Shown piece by piece: positions 24,160-33,103 of a stretch of 64,000 nt of DNA; within the stretch, counting starts at the first letter, position 1, and each line of letters opens with the position of its first letter. The position numbers and the translations under genes were made by a program. Origin of the DNA: Actinomycetes bacterium (GTDB taxonomy: Bacteria > Actinomycetota > Actinomycetes > Mycobacteriales > Micromonosporaceae); contig JAEYGD010000367.1 of NCBI GenBank assembly GCA_023402505.1, positions 1-64,000 of the forward strand. The letters are read 5' to 3'. The notes beneath the pieces were generated by a model that saw nothing but the letters and a program-made list of their open reading frames with translations, did no database searches and had not been told where the DNA came from.

Positions 24160-25005
24160 ATGTCATCGTCGGACGGTGCGATCAGCGTCGGTGGACTGCG
24201 GTCCGACCGGTGCGGGCTCGCGGATCTGTGCACCCAGCGGGCCGACTTCGACGAGGCACGAGGATCACTGGCCCTGACCGACGGGTGGACCGGACGGTGG
24301 CGAGCACAATGGCGCGCTTCGGGCGCCCCAGTGCTCTGCGCGGCGCGCGACCTGGCGTCGATCCCGACGTCGCGATGCGAGCCGGTGCGCCGGTTCTCCT
24401 GGCGTCGAGGTCAGCGACACCGTCCGGGCTTGCAGTTCATGGTGTCGACCGGCCGTCACCATGGTTTCGAGAGCATCGCCGAGCAGCGGCTGCTGCTGGC
24501 GTTGGACTTCGCGGGCGGCGTGAGCGACGTGTTGGGCCAGCCATTCCGGTTACGGTTTGCGACCGGGGCGGGTTGGCGGGAGCACATCCCGGACTTCCTG
24601 GCGGTCACGGCCGAGGGCGGCTTATTGATCGATGTGCGGCCGGGAGAGCGGATCGGCGACGACGACCGGGTGTGCTTCGCGGCAGCGAGGGAAGCGGCGT
24701 TGGCGACCGGCTGGCGGTATCTGGCCGTCACCGGCTGGCGGCCACACGTGCAGACCGGCCTGGACACGCTGTCCGCACAGCGCCGCCCGCTGCGCGACCC
24801 GTTGGGCCTGCAGTCGGAGTTGTTCACGGCGGTCGCGTCAGGTCCGCGATCGTTCGGCGATCTCGTGGCGGCCACCCGGCTACCCGCAGTGGCACGAGCG
24901 CACGCCCTGCACCTGATCTGGCACCGGCGCCTCGGGATCGACCTATCGACCCCGTTGAATGACGCCACGAAGGTGTGGGCCTCACCGGCCGGAGCCGGCC
25001 GATGA
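24160..25005 (+). CDS. tnsA: TnsA-like transposase endonuclease subunit
   Basis: A 281-residue protein of the TnsA family, which cuts the 5' strands at the transposon ends so that the element is excised completely. The core is GFESIAEQRLLLALDFAGGVSDVLGQPF (E104/E108), EHIPDFLAV (D145) and LLIDVRPGER (R160). In Tn7 TnsA the last residue is Lys (E-D-K); here Arg occupies that place, as I recall for other actinobacterial TnsA-like proteins. The C-terminal part (210-281) is a winged-helix-like region that would contact TnsB/TnsC. The stop overlaps tnsB (ATGA). ATG 24160 is chosen because upstream codons are not conserved. Confidence 0.8.
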   Translation: MSSSDGAISVGGLRSDRCGLADLCTQRADFDEARGSLALTDGWTGRWRAQWRASGAPVLCAARDLASIPTSRCEPVRRFSWRRGQRHRPGLQFMVSTGRHHGFESIAEQRLLLALDFAGGVSDVLGQPFRLRFATGAGWREHIPDFLAVTAEGGLLIDVRPGERIGDDDRVCFAAAREAALATGWRYLAVTGWRPHVQTGLDTLSAQRRPLRDPLGLQSELFTAVASGPRSFGDLVAATRLPAVARAHALHLIWHRRLGIDLSTPLNDATKVWASPAGAGR

Positions 25006-27269
25006 GTCAGCACGTCGGCATGCTCGACCTGTCGCCCGGCGCCGTCGTCGTGGTCGACGGCGTCGAGTGGCTGGTCGAGTCCTTCGCACCGCAGTACGGG
25101 CACATCCAGCTGCACCGTGGTGACGGTACGACGATGCAGACCACGGTGCGGGCCCTGCTGACCGGCCCGGCACGCCGCGCGCCGGTAGGCGCGACGACCG
25201 TGGGGACAGACTCGGCGGCCCGCCAACCGGTCACGCTGGCCGACCTGACCCAAGATCAGCGGGAGTTGGCGCTGGTCCGGCTGGCACACGTGCTGGAGGT
25301 GGAGACCGGGTTCCGTGGTGGTGATCCGTTGCGGCCAGGACCGGGTGAGCCCCGCGCCTGCTACGACCCGGACGCCACGACGTTGACCGCGCGGCGACTG
25401 GCGAAGGTGGCCGAACTCCAAGCCCTTGATCCGCAGGATGCGCGGCGGCTCGGGTTCGCCCATGTCAGCCTGCGCACGCTGGAGCGGCTGGGCGCGGACT
25501 GCCGCCGGTTCGGGGTCGCCGGAGCCATCCTGGGCAGCTGGGTACGCCGCAGCGGTGGGCGGTCGAGCATCACCGAACCCATCCGGGAGGCGATCTTCGC
25601 GGTGCGGGCCGAGACGCTGCACCGGTCGCGGATCAGCATGACGGCGCGGCGTCGGTTGATCTGCCAGTACGTGCGGGAGAAGTACGACGAGCAGGTCCAG
25701 GTGCCGTGCTACGAGACGCTGCGGCAGGTGTGGCGGGAATGGTTCGGTCCCGGCGGTGCCCGGCAGCGCCATCAGCGCTCAGCCGCCGCGGTCGAGCCCA
25801 CCGGGACTCACGTGGTGGTGCACCGGCCGGGGCAGGTCATCGCGTTGGACACCACGATTCTGCCGGTGAAGGTCCGCGAGAGCGTGTTCGGCGACCCGGT
25901 ATCGACACATTTGACGATCGCGTTGGACGTGTACACCCACTCGTTGGTGGCGTTCCGGCTGACCTTGGTGTCGGACACGTCGGTGGACGTGGCAATGCTG
26001 CTGCGGGACGTGATGACACCGCTGCCACTGCGCGACGGGTGGGGCGAGGACATGATCTGGCCCTACCCGGGAGTGCCGGCCGCGGTGGTGGCCGAGTTCG
26101 CGGGATACCCGGTGGCCGCGTTGCCGTTCTTCGCCCCGGAGACCGTCACGACCGACCACGGCTCCGTCTACAAAAACCACAATCTGGTGGAAGTGCAGCG
26201 GGTCATCGGCGCGAACATACTCCCAGCTCGGGTGCTGCGCCCGACGGATAAGCAGGCAGTGGAACGCGCGTTCGGCGCCATACAGAGCCTGCTGTTCGAG
26301 CACCTGCTGGGCTACCAGGGCGTCGATGTCGCGGACCGGGGCGTCGACCCGGAGGCCGACGCCGTGCTCACGGTCGAGGCGATGGAACACCTGGTCGCGA
26401 CCTGGTCGGTGAAGATCTGGCAGAACCGGGTATTGGGCGAGTACGCCCCAGCTTGGGATCCGGGTGGTCGGCACAGCCCGAACACGTTGTTCGCCGCCGC
26501 GATGGCCCAGGGCGGGTTCGCGTTGCAGATCCCTACGCCGGAGCTGTACTACGAGCTGCTGCCCGCGCATCATGTCAGCATTCACGGCCGACGCGGGGTG
26601 AAGATCCGCGGACTGTGGTACGACGGACCCGGCCTGGACGACTACCGCAACGAACCATCGACCCGAGGCGGCGTCCACAAAGGCAAGTGGGTCGTGCGCT
26701 CCGATCCCCGAGACCGGCGGACCGTGTTCTTCCACGACCCCAGCAATGGGCAGTGGCACACCTTGCGGTGGACCGGGCAGCCGGCCGAGGGCGAGATCCC
26801 GTCGTTCTCCGACGCCCGAGCCCGGCAGCTTCTCGAGCACGCCCGTCAGGCCGGCCTGAAACCCCGCTCCGACGCGGAGCTGTTGCCGCTGCTGCTGGAC
26901 CTCCTCGCCGACGTCACGCCCGTCCAGCAGTGGCCCACCCAAGCAGGCCCAGCAGCCGGAACGGGCAAACGGCACCGCACCGAGCACGCCCGGGAGGCGA
27001 CGCAGGCCGCCGCCGCACACGCCGACCGCCCCGAAAAGCCTGTGGCGACCGAGCCCGGATGCGGGCAGGACGTGGGGACGGTGGTGCCGATACGCCCGGC
27101 GGACCGGGTCGCGCAGGTGCAGACCGCGGTGGACGCCGAGCGTCGACGACGCCGCGAGGCCGCGGTGCCGGACCGGCCGCAGCCTCCGCCACGGCTCGGC
27201 GACGCGTTCCGGCGGCGCAGCCTGTTCCTGCTTCCCGCCGACGAGCCAGAGCCGGGGCAGGCCGGATGA
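25002..27269 (+). CDS. tnsB: TnsB-like DDE transposase (Mu/Tn7 type)
   Basis: A 755-residue transposase that binds the repeated end sites and joins the 3' ends to the target. The catalytic triad is visible: D283 in VIALDTTILPV, D385 in VTTDHGSVYKN and E421 in KQAVERAFGAIQ, with 35 residues between the second Asp and Glu. N-terminal helix-turn-helix domains (about 90-260) carry DNA binding. A Mu transposase C-terminal beta-barrel follows E421, with IHGRRGVKIRGLWYD. The last 130 residues are charged and would contact TnsC. ATG 25002 overlaps tnsA and its stop overlaps tnsC, so tnsABC are translationally coupled. Confidence 0.92.
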   Translation: MSQHVGMLDLSPGAVVVVDGVEWLVESFAPQYGHIQLHRGDGTTMQTTVRALLTGPARRAPVGATTVGTDSAARQPVTLADLTQDQRELALVRLAHVLEVETGFRGGDPLRPGPGEPRACYDPDATTLTARRLAKVAELQALDPQDARRLGFAHVSLRTLERLGADCRRFGVAGAILGSWVRRSGGRSSITEPIREAIFAVRAETLHRSRISMTARRRLICQYVREKYDEQVQVPCYETLRQVWREWFGPGGARQRHQRSAAAVEPTGTHVVVHRPGQVIALDTTILPVKVRESVFGDPVSTHLTIALDVYTHSLVAFRLTLVSDTSVDVAMLLRDVMTPLPLRDGWGEDMIWPYPGVPAAVVAEFAGYPVAALPFFAPETVTTDHGSVYKNHNLVEVQRVIGANILPARVLRPTDKQAVERAFGAIQSLLFEHLLGYQGVDVADRGVDPEADAVLTVEAMEHLVATWSVKIWQNRVLGEYAPAWDPGGRHSPNTLFAAAMAQGGFALQIPTPELYYELLPAHHVSIHGRRGVKIRGLWYDGPGLDDYRNEPSTRGGVHKGKWVVRSDPRDRRTVFFHDPSNGQWHTLRWTGQPAEGEIPSFSDARARQLLEHARQAGLKPRSDAELLPLLLDLLADVTPVQQWPTQAGPAAGTGKRHRTEHAREATQAAAAHADRPEKPVATEPGCGQDVGTVVPIRPADRVAQVQTAVDAERRRRREAAVPDRPQPPPRLGDAFRRRSLFLLPADEPEPGQAG

Positions 27270-28537
27270 GTAGCGAGCCGCCGGACACCGCGGCGTTCGC
27301 GTTACCCGGTCCGGCGATTGCTCGGGAGACCGCCGAAGGTTGGAGCCAGTGGCGGGCCACCCGGCACAGTTTCACGCCGGCACCGCGGCTGTCGCTGGCG
27401 CAGTGGCGAACGTTGAGCCCGCGACAGCGGGTGCTGCACGACCTGCACCGAGCCGCCACCCACGCGAACCTGCCCATTCAAGAGACCCCGATGAGCGCCA
27501 CGGTCGCCCGGGTGATGGGCTCCCGGCTGTTCAACAACGCCCTCAAGCACAAACCGACCACCCGCGCCGGGCTGATGATCAACGGCGGTGGCTACCAGGG
27601 CAAGACCGAAACGGTCTGCGAGATCGCCGCCGCGTTCGAAGACCAGTGGCTGGACCTGCACCAGCAAATCAACCCGCACGCGGTGCCCGGCACCCGGGAC
27701 CTGCACGCCGCCGTCGCCTACGTGCAGACGCCGGTCACCGCCACCCCGAAAAGCGTCTGCCAGGCGATCCTCGACTTCTACGGCGCACTCCACAAAGGCA
27801 TGACGCTGCCGCAACTGGTCCACGCCGTGCGCGGCTCGCTCTACGACCACGCCACCAAGGTCCTCATCCTGGATGACATCACCCGGCTGCGGATGCACCG
27901 CGAGGCTGACCAGGACGCCCTCGACCTGATCCGCGCGTTGATGAGCATGCACCTGACCCTGGTCCTGGTCGGCGTCGGCATTCCCGCCTCCGGGCTGCTG
28001 CGCGAAGGCCGCCGGGACCGGGTCACCGGCCAGGTCGTCTTCGCTCAGCCCCGCCACGCCCGCACGTTCACCGACGAGGCGGCCACCCAGACCGAACGCC
28101 GCTTCGACCTGATCGACCTCGACCCGTTCCGCTACGACACCCCGCCGAGCATCGCCGCGTGGGTCACCCACCTGGCCGGGATCGAGGACAACCTGCGGCT
28201 GCTGCGCGCCGAGCCGGGCATGCTCACCGACGGGGGCGTGCCGGAGTACCTGTTCCGCCGCACCGGCGGGATCGTCGGCCTCCTCGAACGGCTCATCGAA
28301 GACGGCGCCGCACACGCCATCGACACCGGTGCCGAGCGCCTGACCACCGATCTGCTCGACACCATCGACATCAACCTCGGCAACCTGGCCCGCCGCGACA
28401 CCACCGCCGGCGAGATCCCCGACATCCCTCCGCGCCCGGCCCCAGCCGCCGGCAAGGGCAAGGGCAAGGGCCGTAACACCGTCTTCGACGATCACGGCGG
28501 CACGAGCGGCGACCAGCCGACGGCATCGACCGCGTGA
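27266..28537 (+). CDS. tnsC: TnsC/TniB-like AAA+ ATPase
   Basis: A 423-residue regulator ATPase that links target selection (TniQ) to the transposase. Walker A is INGGGYQGKTETV (K113), an unusual GGGYQGKT loop common to TniB/TnsC of actinobacteria. Walker B is KVLILDDITRL (D203-D204). LTLVLVGVGIPASGLL is sensor 1. The C-terminus carries a Lys/Gly stretch (GKGKGKGR) and a short tail. ATG 27266 overlaps tnsB by four bases and the stop overlaps the tniQ GTG by four. Its presence with a separate TnsA marks the element as a Tn7-like rather than Mu-like transposon. Confidence 0.88.
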   Translation: MSSEPPDTAAFALPGPAIARETAEGWSQWRATRHSFTPAPRLSLAQWRTLSPRQRVLHDLHRAATHANLPIQETPMSATVARVMGSRLFNNALKHKPTTRAGLMINGGGYQGKTETVCEIAAAFEDQWLDLHQQINPHAVPGTRDLHAAVAYVQTPVTATPKSVCQAILDFYGALHKGMTLPQLVHAVRGSLYDHATKVLILDDITRLRMHREADQDALDLIRALMSMHLTLVLVGVGIPASGLLREGRRDRVTGQVVFAQPRHARTFTDEAATQTERRFDLIDLDPFRYDTPPSIAAWVTHLAGIEDNLRLLRAEPGMLTDGGVPEYLFRRTGGIVGLLERLIEDGAAHAIDTGAERLTTDLLDTIDINLGNLARRDTTAGEIPDIPPRPAPAAGKGKGKGRNTVFDDHGGTSGDQPTASTA

Positions 28538-30441
28538 CCAGCCGATTGCCGCGCAGCCTCGACCCGCTGCCCGACGAGTCGCTGCCCGGCTACCTGCTCC
28601 GGCTCTCCCACCGCCTCGGCCTGGCACCCACCCGGCTGCAACAGGCCACCGGCCTCGCGCTCGCGCCCAACGCCGCCCGCGCCAGCACCATGCTCGCCCT
28701 GACCCCGGAAACGGCCGCCGCGTTCGCCCACGCGACCCGGCTCAGCACCACCGAGGTCACCGCCCTGACCCTGGGCAGCCTCGCCAACCGTTATCCGCCG
28801 GTCGATCTCGCCCGCACCGGCCGCGACCACCGGCGCCTGGTGCACGGCCTGTTCGTCCGCGAAAGCTGGGTGTTCGCCCGGTTCAGCCGATACTGTCCGC
28901 ACTGCCTGGCCGGGGACGGCAGCCTCATCCAACAACACCACGGCGGCGGCTGGAACAAGCTCTGGCGGCTACCGATTGTGTTCGCCTGCCCCACCCACCA
29001 GCGGTTACTCGCACACACCTGCCCCGCCTGCGCGCAGCCCGCGCTGTCGCGTGGCCCCGGCGCGGCGATGATCCCGCGCGGCGGAGACAGCACACTGCAC
29101 CCCACCGCCTGCCGAGCCCCCGGCCCCGAGCCGCGACCCACCATCGGCCCCTGCGGTCACCGACTCGACCAAGAACCGCCCTCCACGAACTCCCACGACC
29201 TTGCGCCACCGCTCGCCCTGCAACACCGGCTGCTGACCCTCCTCAACGCCGACAACGCGACCACGATCAGCGCCGGCAGTCCGGCCACCTCCAGCCAGTA
29301 CGTCACCGACCTGCGAATCCTCACCTGCCTGATCACCGCCTCCTGGCCCACCAGCCGGCATCTGGCCGACACCGCGGACGCCGCCGGCCTCATCGACCGG
29401 CACGTCCAGAACGTCCAAACCCAGATCGACCAAGACCGTCGCGAGCAGCGATACCCGCGCGACAACGCCCTCTACGACGCGCCACCCGCCGACGCCGCCA
29501 CCACCGCGGCACTGCTCATCGCGGCAGCACGCATCACCGACGCGGACAGCCCGGACTCGGCCCGCGACATCGCCGCACCCTTGCTGGAGTGCCGGCCGGG
29601 CACCCGCCCATGGGTCAGGAAGTTCCTACCCGGCGACGGCTACTGCTCACCTGGGCTGCAAGCCGCGCTCGGGCCCGAAGTCGGGGCGCTGCACATCATC
29701 AAACGCACCGGCGTCCCGCACTACTCCACCCGTCGGCGCCTACCTGCGCCGCTGCCGGTCCGCTTCGGCATCCAGTACATCCCGCAGCGCCCACCCGAAC
29801 AGTGGCTCGACTGCCTCGACGAGTTCACCGACCTCAAACCGCGTTTGCTGGAGCACGTCCTCGTGATCCGGCTCGCGCACGCCACAACCGGCGGAACCCT
29901 CATCGACGCCGCGGCCCATCTCGGCATCCCCCGACTCGCCGCCGACAACGCGCTCCGCGTCACCCACCAGACGCTGGCCGCCACCTCCCGCCACGAACGG
30001 TTCGACCACGCCGTCGGCAACCTCGTCGAACACCTCAATACCACCACGGACCTGATCGACTACGGCCGACGCCGCGACGCACTTCGCACCTGGGAGATCC
30101 CGCCCGACCAATGGCAGGAACTCATCGACGGACTACCCGGCCAACTGATCAAGAACCGCCTCGTGCCCCACACCCATTGGGGCGACGGCAAACGCCGACT
30201 CGCCAGCACCTGGGCATGGACCGAGCTGACCCACGGCGATCACATCTACGCCCCCGCCGTCCGCCCCGACATCCACGCCACCCGGCCCGGAGGCGAAGAC
30301 GTCCACTACGTCCACACCCGCTGGCAGCACCTGCTACGGCCCTCGCCCTACGGTCACTTCCGACAACTCCGCGACCGCCTCGATCCGTTCGTCCGACAAC
30401 TCGGCGAACACATCGACAACCCTCCGAGCGTCGCGCAGTAA
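28534..30441 (+). CDS. tniQ: TniQ/TnsD-like target-selection protein
   Basis: A 635-residue protein of the TniQ family, which recognises the target and recruits TnsC. The N-terminus, RSLDPLPDESLPGYLLRLSHRLGL, is the TniQ signature. Zinc-binding cysteines and histidine follow at C121-x2-C124, C152-x2-H155 and C163-x2-C166. The length is greater than that of Cascade- or Cas12k-associated TniQ and is close to TnsD, with a C-terminal part (about 340-620) that could bind a specific DNA sequence. It is the only TniQ in the element, so it should direct insertion by itself, perhaps to a fixed attachment site. GTG 28534 overlaps tnsC. Confidence 0.88.
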   Translation: MTSRLPRSLDPLPDESLPGYLLRLSHRLGLAPTRLQQATGLALAPNAARASTMLALTPETAAAFAHATRLSTTEVTALTLGSLANRYPPVDLARTGRDHRRLVHGLFVRESWVFARFSRYCPHCLAGDGSLIQQHHGGGWNKLWRLPIVFACPTHQRLLAHTCPACAQPALSRGPGAAMIPRGGDSTLHPTACRAPGPEPRPTIGPCGHRLDQEPPSTNSHDLAPPLALQHRLLTLLNADNATTISAGSPATSSQYVTDLRILTCLITASWPTSRHLADTADAAGLIDRHVQNVQTQIDQDRREQRYPRDNALYDAPPADAATTAALLIAAARITDADSPDSARDIAAPLLECRPGTRPWVRKFLPGDGYCSPGLQAALGPEVGALHIIKRTGVPHYSTRRRLPAPLPVRFGIQYIPQRPPEQWLDCLDEFTDLKPRLLEHVLVIRLAHATTGGTLIDAAAHLGIPRLAADNALRVTHQTLAATSRHERFDHAVGNLVEHLNTTTDLIDYGRRRDALRTWEIPPDQWQELIDGLPGQLIKNRLVPHTHWGDGKRRLASTWAWTELTHGDHIYAPAVRPDIHATRPGGEDVHYVHTRWQHLLRPSPYGHFRQLRDRLDPFVRQLGEHIDNPPSVAQ

Positions 30442-30516
30442 CGCCGGCTGAGTCCTCGATCGGAGCCACCAGCCAACGAGACGGCAGAGAGCCAGCGAGG
30501 TGCCGGCAGCGCCGTC

Positions 30517-30561
30517 CCGCCATCTATCGCTGGTAGCCGCCATCTATCGCTGGCAATCACA
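30517..30561 (-). repeat. Right transposon end with two TnsB-type sites
   Basis: R2 (30517-30535) and R1 (30537-30561) are spaced one base apart with a 20-bp period, both carrying CGATAGATGGCGG on the minus strand. The left end has three more widely spaced sites. This asymmetry resembles Tn7. Confidence 0.82.
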
Positions 30562-30669
30562 CGAACCGGAGACGGCAGTGGTCCCGAGATCCGGTCCGTT
30601 GCACTTGATCAGCGCCGCGTTCGAAGCGTGGATCAGTGCTGACCTCACACCCACCCAGGGGAGATGCCC

Positions 30670-31473
30670 ATGACCGACGCACAACCCGTACCCGCACACG
30701 CCATGTTCAAGGTCCTCGCCGCGCTCGGCGAACTCGGAGAGGCCACCGCCGCAGCGGTAGCCGACAAGGCCGGGCTCGGCTACTCCACCGCCACGGCCAA
30801 GCTGCGCGCCTGGGAGCAGACCGGGCTGGCCGAACGCATCCGCACCGAGGACAACCGTGCCGTGTGGCGGCTGACCGACACCGGCCGCGCCACCGTCGGC
30901 GCCGACCGGGCCGCGCTCCCGACCCACACCGCTGACGACGTGCTGCCCGGCGAGCCGGCGCAGGCGACGGCGGACACCCCCGACGCCCCTGCGGTAACTG
31001 CCGACGCGGCGGAGCCACCCGAGCAGCCCGCGCCGGAGCCGGACAACCCGGCTGGCGGCGGACAACCTGTCGACTCGGCCGCTCCGCCGGACGCACCCGC
31101 ACCGCCTGGCGGGGACGAGGAACGCACTCCATCGGCAGACGGGGACGCCCAGCAGGCCGAACCGGCGCCTGACCGCCGCGAGCCGGAAGCTGGCGCCGAG
31201 TCCGCAGGCTCAGGCACCTCGACCGCACGCAGCCGGCGGACGAAAGGCTCCCTGCGAGGGGCGGTGCTGGACATCCTCGAAGCGCATCCCGACCGGGCCT
31301 ACAAGACCAGCGATCTGTGCAAGCTCATCGACGCCGCGAACGCCGGCACCGACGCCAAGAAGGCCAGCGCCGGCGCGGTCGTCAACGCCGCGGACAAGCT
31401 GGTCAACGACGGCAAGGCCGTGCGGACCGTCGACAAGCCCGCCACCTTCCAACTCGCCCCCGCCAACCCGTAG
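30670..31473 (+). CDS. Protein with two winged-helix domains and a Pro/Ala-rich linker
   Basis: A 267-residue protein likely to bind DNA. The N-terminal domain (about 1-75: MFKVLAALGELGEATAAAVADKAGLGYSTATAKLRAWEQ) is a MarR-like winged helix. An acidic Pro/Ala linker (80-185) connects it to a second helix-turn-helix region (GSLRGAVLDILEAHPDRAYKTSDLCKLID to GKAVRTVDKPATFQL). AGGGGAG ends at 30663, so ATG 30670 (six bases away) is preferred over ATG 30664. It is the first gene after the transposon and may be a regulator of the element. What it binds is unknown. Confidence 0.65.
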   Translation: MTDAQPVPAHAMFKVLAALGELGEATAAAVADKAGLGYSTATAKLRAWEQTGLAERIRTEDNRAVWRLTDTGRATVGADRAALPTHTADDVLPGEPAQATADTPDAPAVTADAAEPPEQPAPEPDNPAGGGQPVDSAAPPDAPAPPGGDEERTPSADGDAQQAEPAPDRREPEAGAESAGSGTSTARSRRTKGSLRGAVLDILEAHPDRAYKTSDLCKLIDAANAGTDAKKASAGAVVNAADKLVNDGKAVRTVDKPATFQLAPANP

Positions 31474-31574
31474 CCGGCGGGCATCCACACCAGCAAGGCA
31501 GCCCAGGGGCGGGCGTGAAGTTGACCGCTACCCGCCCGCCCCCGGTGCTCCTTCGTACACAAGGAGCGATCTCA

Positions 31575-32210
31575 GTGTCTCAAACCCTGCAATCCGTAGT
31601 CACCGCCCTCGGCGGGATCCTCGCCGGCTTCGCCGTGGCCGCGGCAGCGTACTGGCGGCAGCAACGAGCCCTGTGGGCGGCCCGCCACGAGGCCAATCAC
31701 GACGACGTCACCGGCCTGCCCAACCGTCGGCTGTTCCTCACCCGCCTGCGCGCCGCCCTCGCCGACAACGCGCCGGTGGGGGTGGTGCTGCTGGACCTCA
31801 ACCAGTTCAAGGACGTCAACGACACCTTCGGCCATGAGGTCGGCAACGACCTGCTCAACCAGGTCGGCCGACGCCTGGCCAGCCTTCCCACCCCGGTGCG
31901 GGTTGCGGCTCGGCTCTCCGGCGACGAGTTCGCGCTGCTCGTCATCGGCGGCCCCGACGACACCGCCGCCGCAGCCCACGCCGCCTGGCAGGTGATCGCC
32001 GACAACTCCATCCGCGTCGTCAACGGTGACCTCCACGTGGCGGCCTCGGTCGGCTACACCCATGTCCACCACCCGAACGCCAGCCCACGGCAGTTGCTCA
32101 CGCAGGCCGACAGCGCGATGTACGAGGCGAAACGCGCCGGCGGTGGCGTACGCGAGTACCTGCCTCACCGCACACCGACAGTGCGCAGCCGCGACCGCCA
32201 CCACCGCTGA
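31575..32210 (+). CDS. Membrane-anchored GGDEF-domain protein (putative diguanylate cyclase)
   Basis: A 211-residue protein that may make cyclic di-GMP from two GTP. A single N-terminal hydrophobic helix (VVTALGGILAGFAVAAAAYW) is followed directly by the GGDEF domain: HDDVTGLPNRRLFLTRL, GVVLLDLNQFKDVNDTFGHEVGNDLL and the signature RLSGDEFALL (S115-F119). The first Gly is Ser, a variant that is active in some enzymes. No inhibitory I-site RxxD is evident. GTG 31575 follows AAGGAG. A GC-rich stem (31506-31542) precedes it and a strong terminator follows. Such a gene within a conjugative element is unusual and may tie transfer to cell signalling. Confidence 0.75.
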   Translation: MSQTLQSVVTALGGILAGFAVAAAAYWRQQRALWAARHEANHDDVTGLPNRRLFLTRLRAALADNAPVGVVLLDLNQFKDVNDTFGHEVGNDLLNQVGRRLASLPTPVRVAARLSGDEFALLVIGGPDDTAAAAHAAWQVIADNSIRVVNGDLHVAASVGYTHVHHPNASPRQLLTQADSAMYEAKRAGGGVREYLPHRTPTVRSRDRHHR

Positions 32211-32236
32211 CGCACCCGCGACACCTTCCGACCCGA

Positions 32237-32267
32237 GGACCCCGCAGCCGCCCTGGCTGCGGGGTCC
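32237..32267 (+). terminator. Hairpin terminator after the GGDEF gene
   Basis: GGACCCCGCAGCC and GGCTGCGGGGTCC pair over 13 bp around GCCCT, followed by TTCGTCCTT. It also lies 35 bp before the next start, as do similar hairpins before other genes of this array. Confidence 0.75.
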
Positions 32268-32301
32268 TTCGTCCTTATCACCCCTGACCAGGGAGACCTC
32301 G

Positions 32302-32883
32302 GTGTTGTCCTTCAAAGCTGTCCACACTCTCACCGCTTGCCTCATCGCGGCCGACGCCGACGCAGACCAGATGGGATGGGGTCACCCCCCGACGCTGCTG
32401 CTTGTTCACGACTGGCTCCTGGCCCCCGTTTCCCCGCGGCGACGGCGCAAGATGCGCAGCCTGGAGTTTCCGCTGCATCCCCGCGACCTGCTCAAGGAAC
32501 CGGCCGGGCTGCCGGCGCTGCTGCATCGCCTCGCCAGCAGCCTGGACGAGCCCACGACACCCACGCCGTACCAGACCACGCTCGACACCATCATCAGCCG
32601 AATCCGCGCGACCACAGCGGACGCGCGGCTGGTGGCCTGGGCCGTTTGCTACGACGACATCCACACCGCCGATGGGCAGCCACGACAGGTCCGCCGGGTC
32701 GACGCCGTCGACATCGACGGGCGCGTCTACCAGCTCACCCGCCTGCGCGGCGAGGACCACCCGCTGCTGCTCGTCGACGACAGCCCCGACCCGGCCGACA
32801 CCCCTGCCACCCATCCCGGTCTGGTCGCGCTACTGGCCGCCACCGCCCGCTACAGCCGCAGCGGCAGCGACGGCTCGAGATAG
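32302..32883 (+). CDS. Hypothetical protein
   Basis: A 193-residue protein of unknown function. GTG 32302 has GGGAGA upstream. The sequence contains LLLVHDWLLAPVSPRRRRKMRSLEFPL and a beta-rich C-terminal half (VRRVDAVDIDGRVYQLTRLRGEDHPLLLVDD) that may form a compact domain. No membrane helix, signal peptide or catalytic motif is visible. It follows the terminator behind the GGDEF gene and precedes a family of paralogous hypothetical proteins, so it probably belongs to the accessory genes of the conjugative element. Confidence 0.6.
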   Translation: MLSFKAVHTLTACLIAADADADQMGWGHPPTLLLVHDWLLAPVSPRRRRKMRSLEFPLHPRDLLKEPAGLPALLHRLASSLDEPTTPTPYQTTLDTIISRIRATTADARLVAWAVCYDDIHTADGQPRQVRRVDAVDIDGRVYQLTRLRGEDHPLLLVDDSPDPADTPATHPGLVALLAATARYSRSGSDGSR

Positions 32884-33103
32884 GGCTGACGGTCCCGGCC
32901 CGCACGAGTCCGCATAAGCCGGCCGCCAGGACAGGCCTGGCCGACGACGTCCGTCCGCTGCCCCCGGGGCGGCCGGCAGCCGACAACCACCTCGATCTGC
33001 GGCGCGCCGCCCCTGCCATGGGGCGGGGGCCGCCGCGGCACCACCAGCCGTGACACCCACGCGCCTGCTCCCGCACCGCGTTCGAGTTAAGGAGTTCAGC
33101 CTC

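Larger units (their letters stand above)
21889..30561 (+). mobile_element. Tn7-like transposon, complete, with 5-bp target duplication
   Basis: An 8673-bp element. Both termini begin TGTGA and share 22 of 25 terminal bases, including the core CGATAGATGGCGG. The host bases CGAAC at 21884-21888 are repeated at 30562-30566, a perfect 5-bp duplication as made by Tn7-family transposases. It encodes tnsA, tnsB, tnsC and tniQ in one overlapping series ending 120 bp from the right end. Two cargo genes lie between the left end and tnsA. There is no tnsE, no second tniQ/tnsD, no Cas gene and no CRISPR array. All reading frames look intact, so it should be recent and possibly active. Confidence 0.92.

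Noticed and set aside
24084..24962. Alternative plus-strand frame over tnsA
   Set aside because: Arg/Gly-rich shadow. The other frame contains the TnsA core motifs and overlaps tnsB in the expected way.
21889..30561. CRISPR-associated transposon
   Set aside because: No Cas gene, no repeat-spacer array and no short TniQ was seen within or near the element. The only repeats are the terminal TnsB-type sites.
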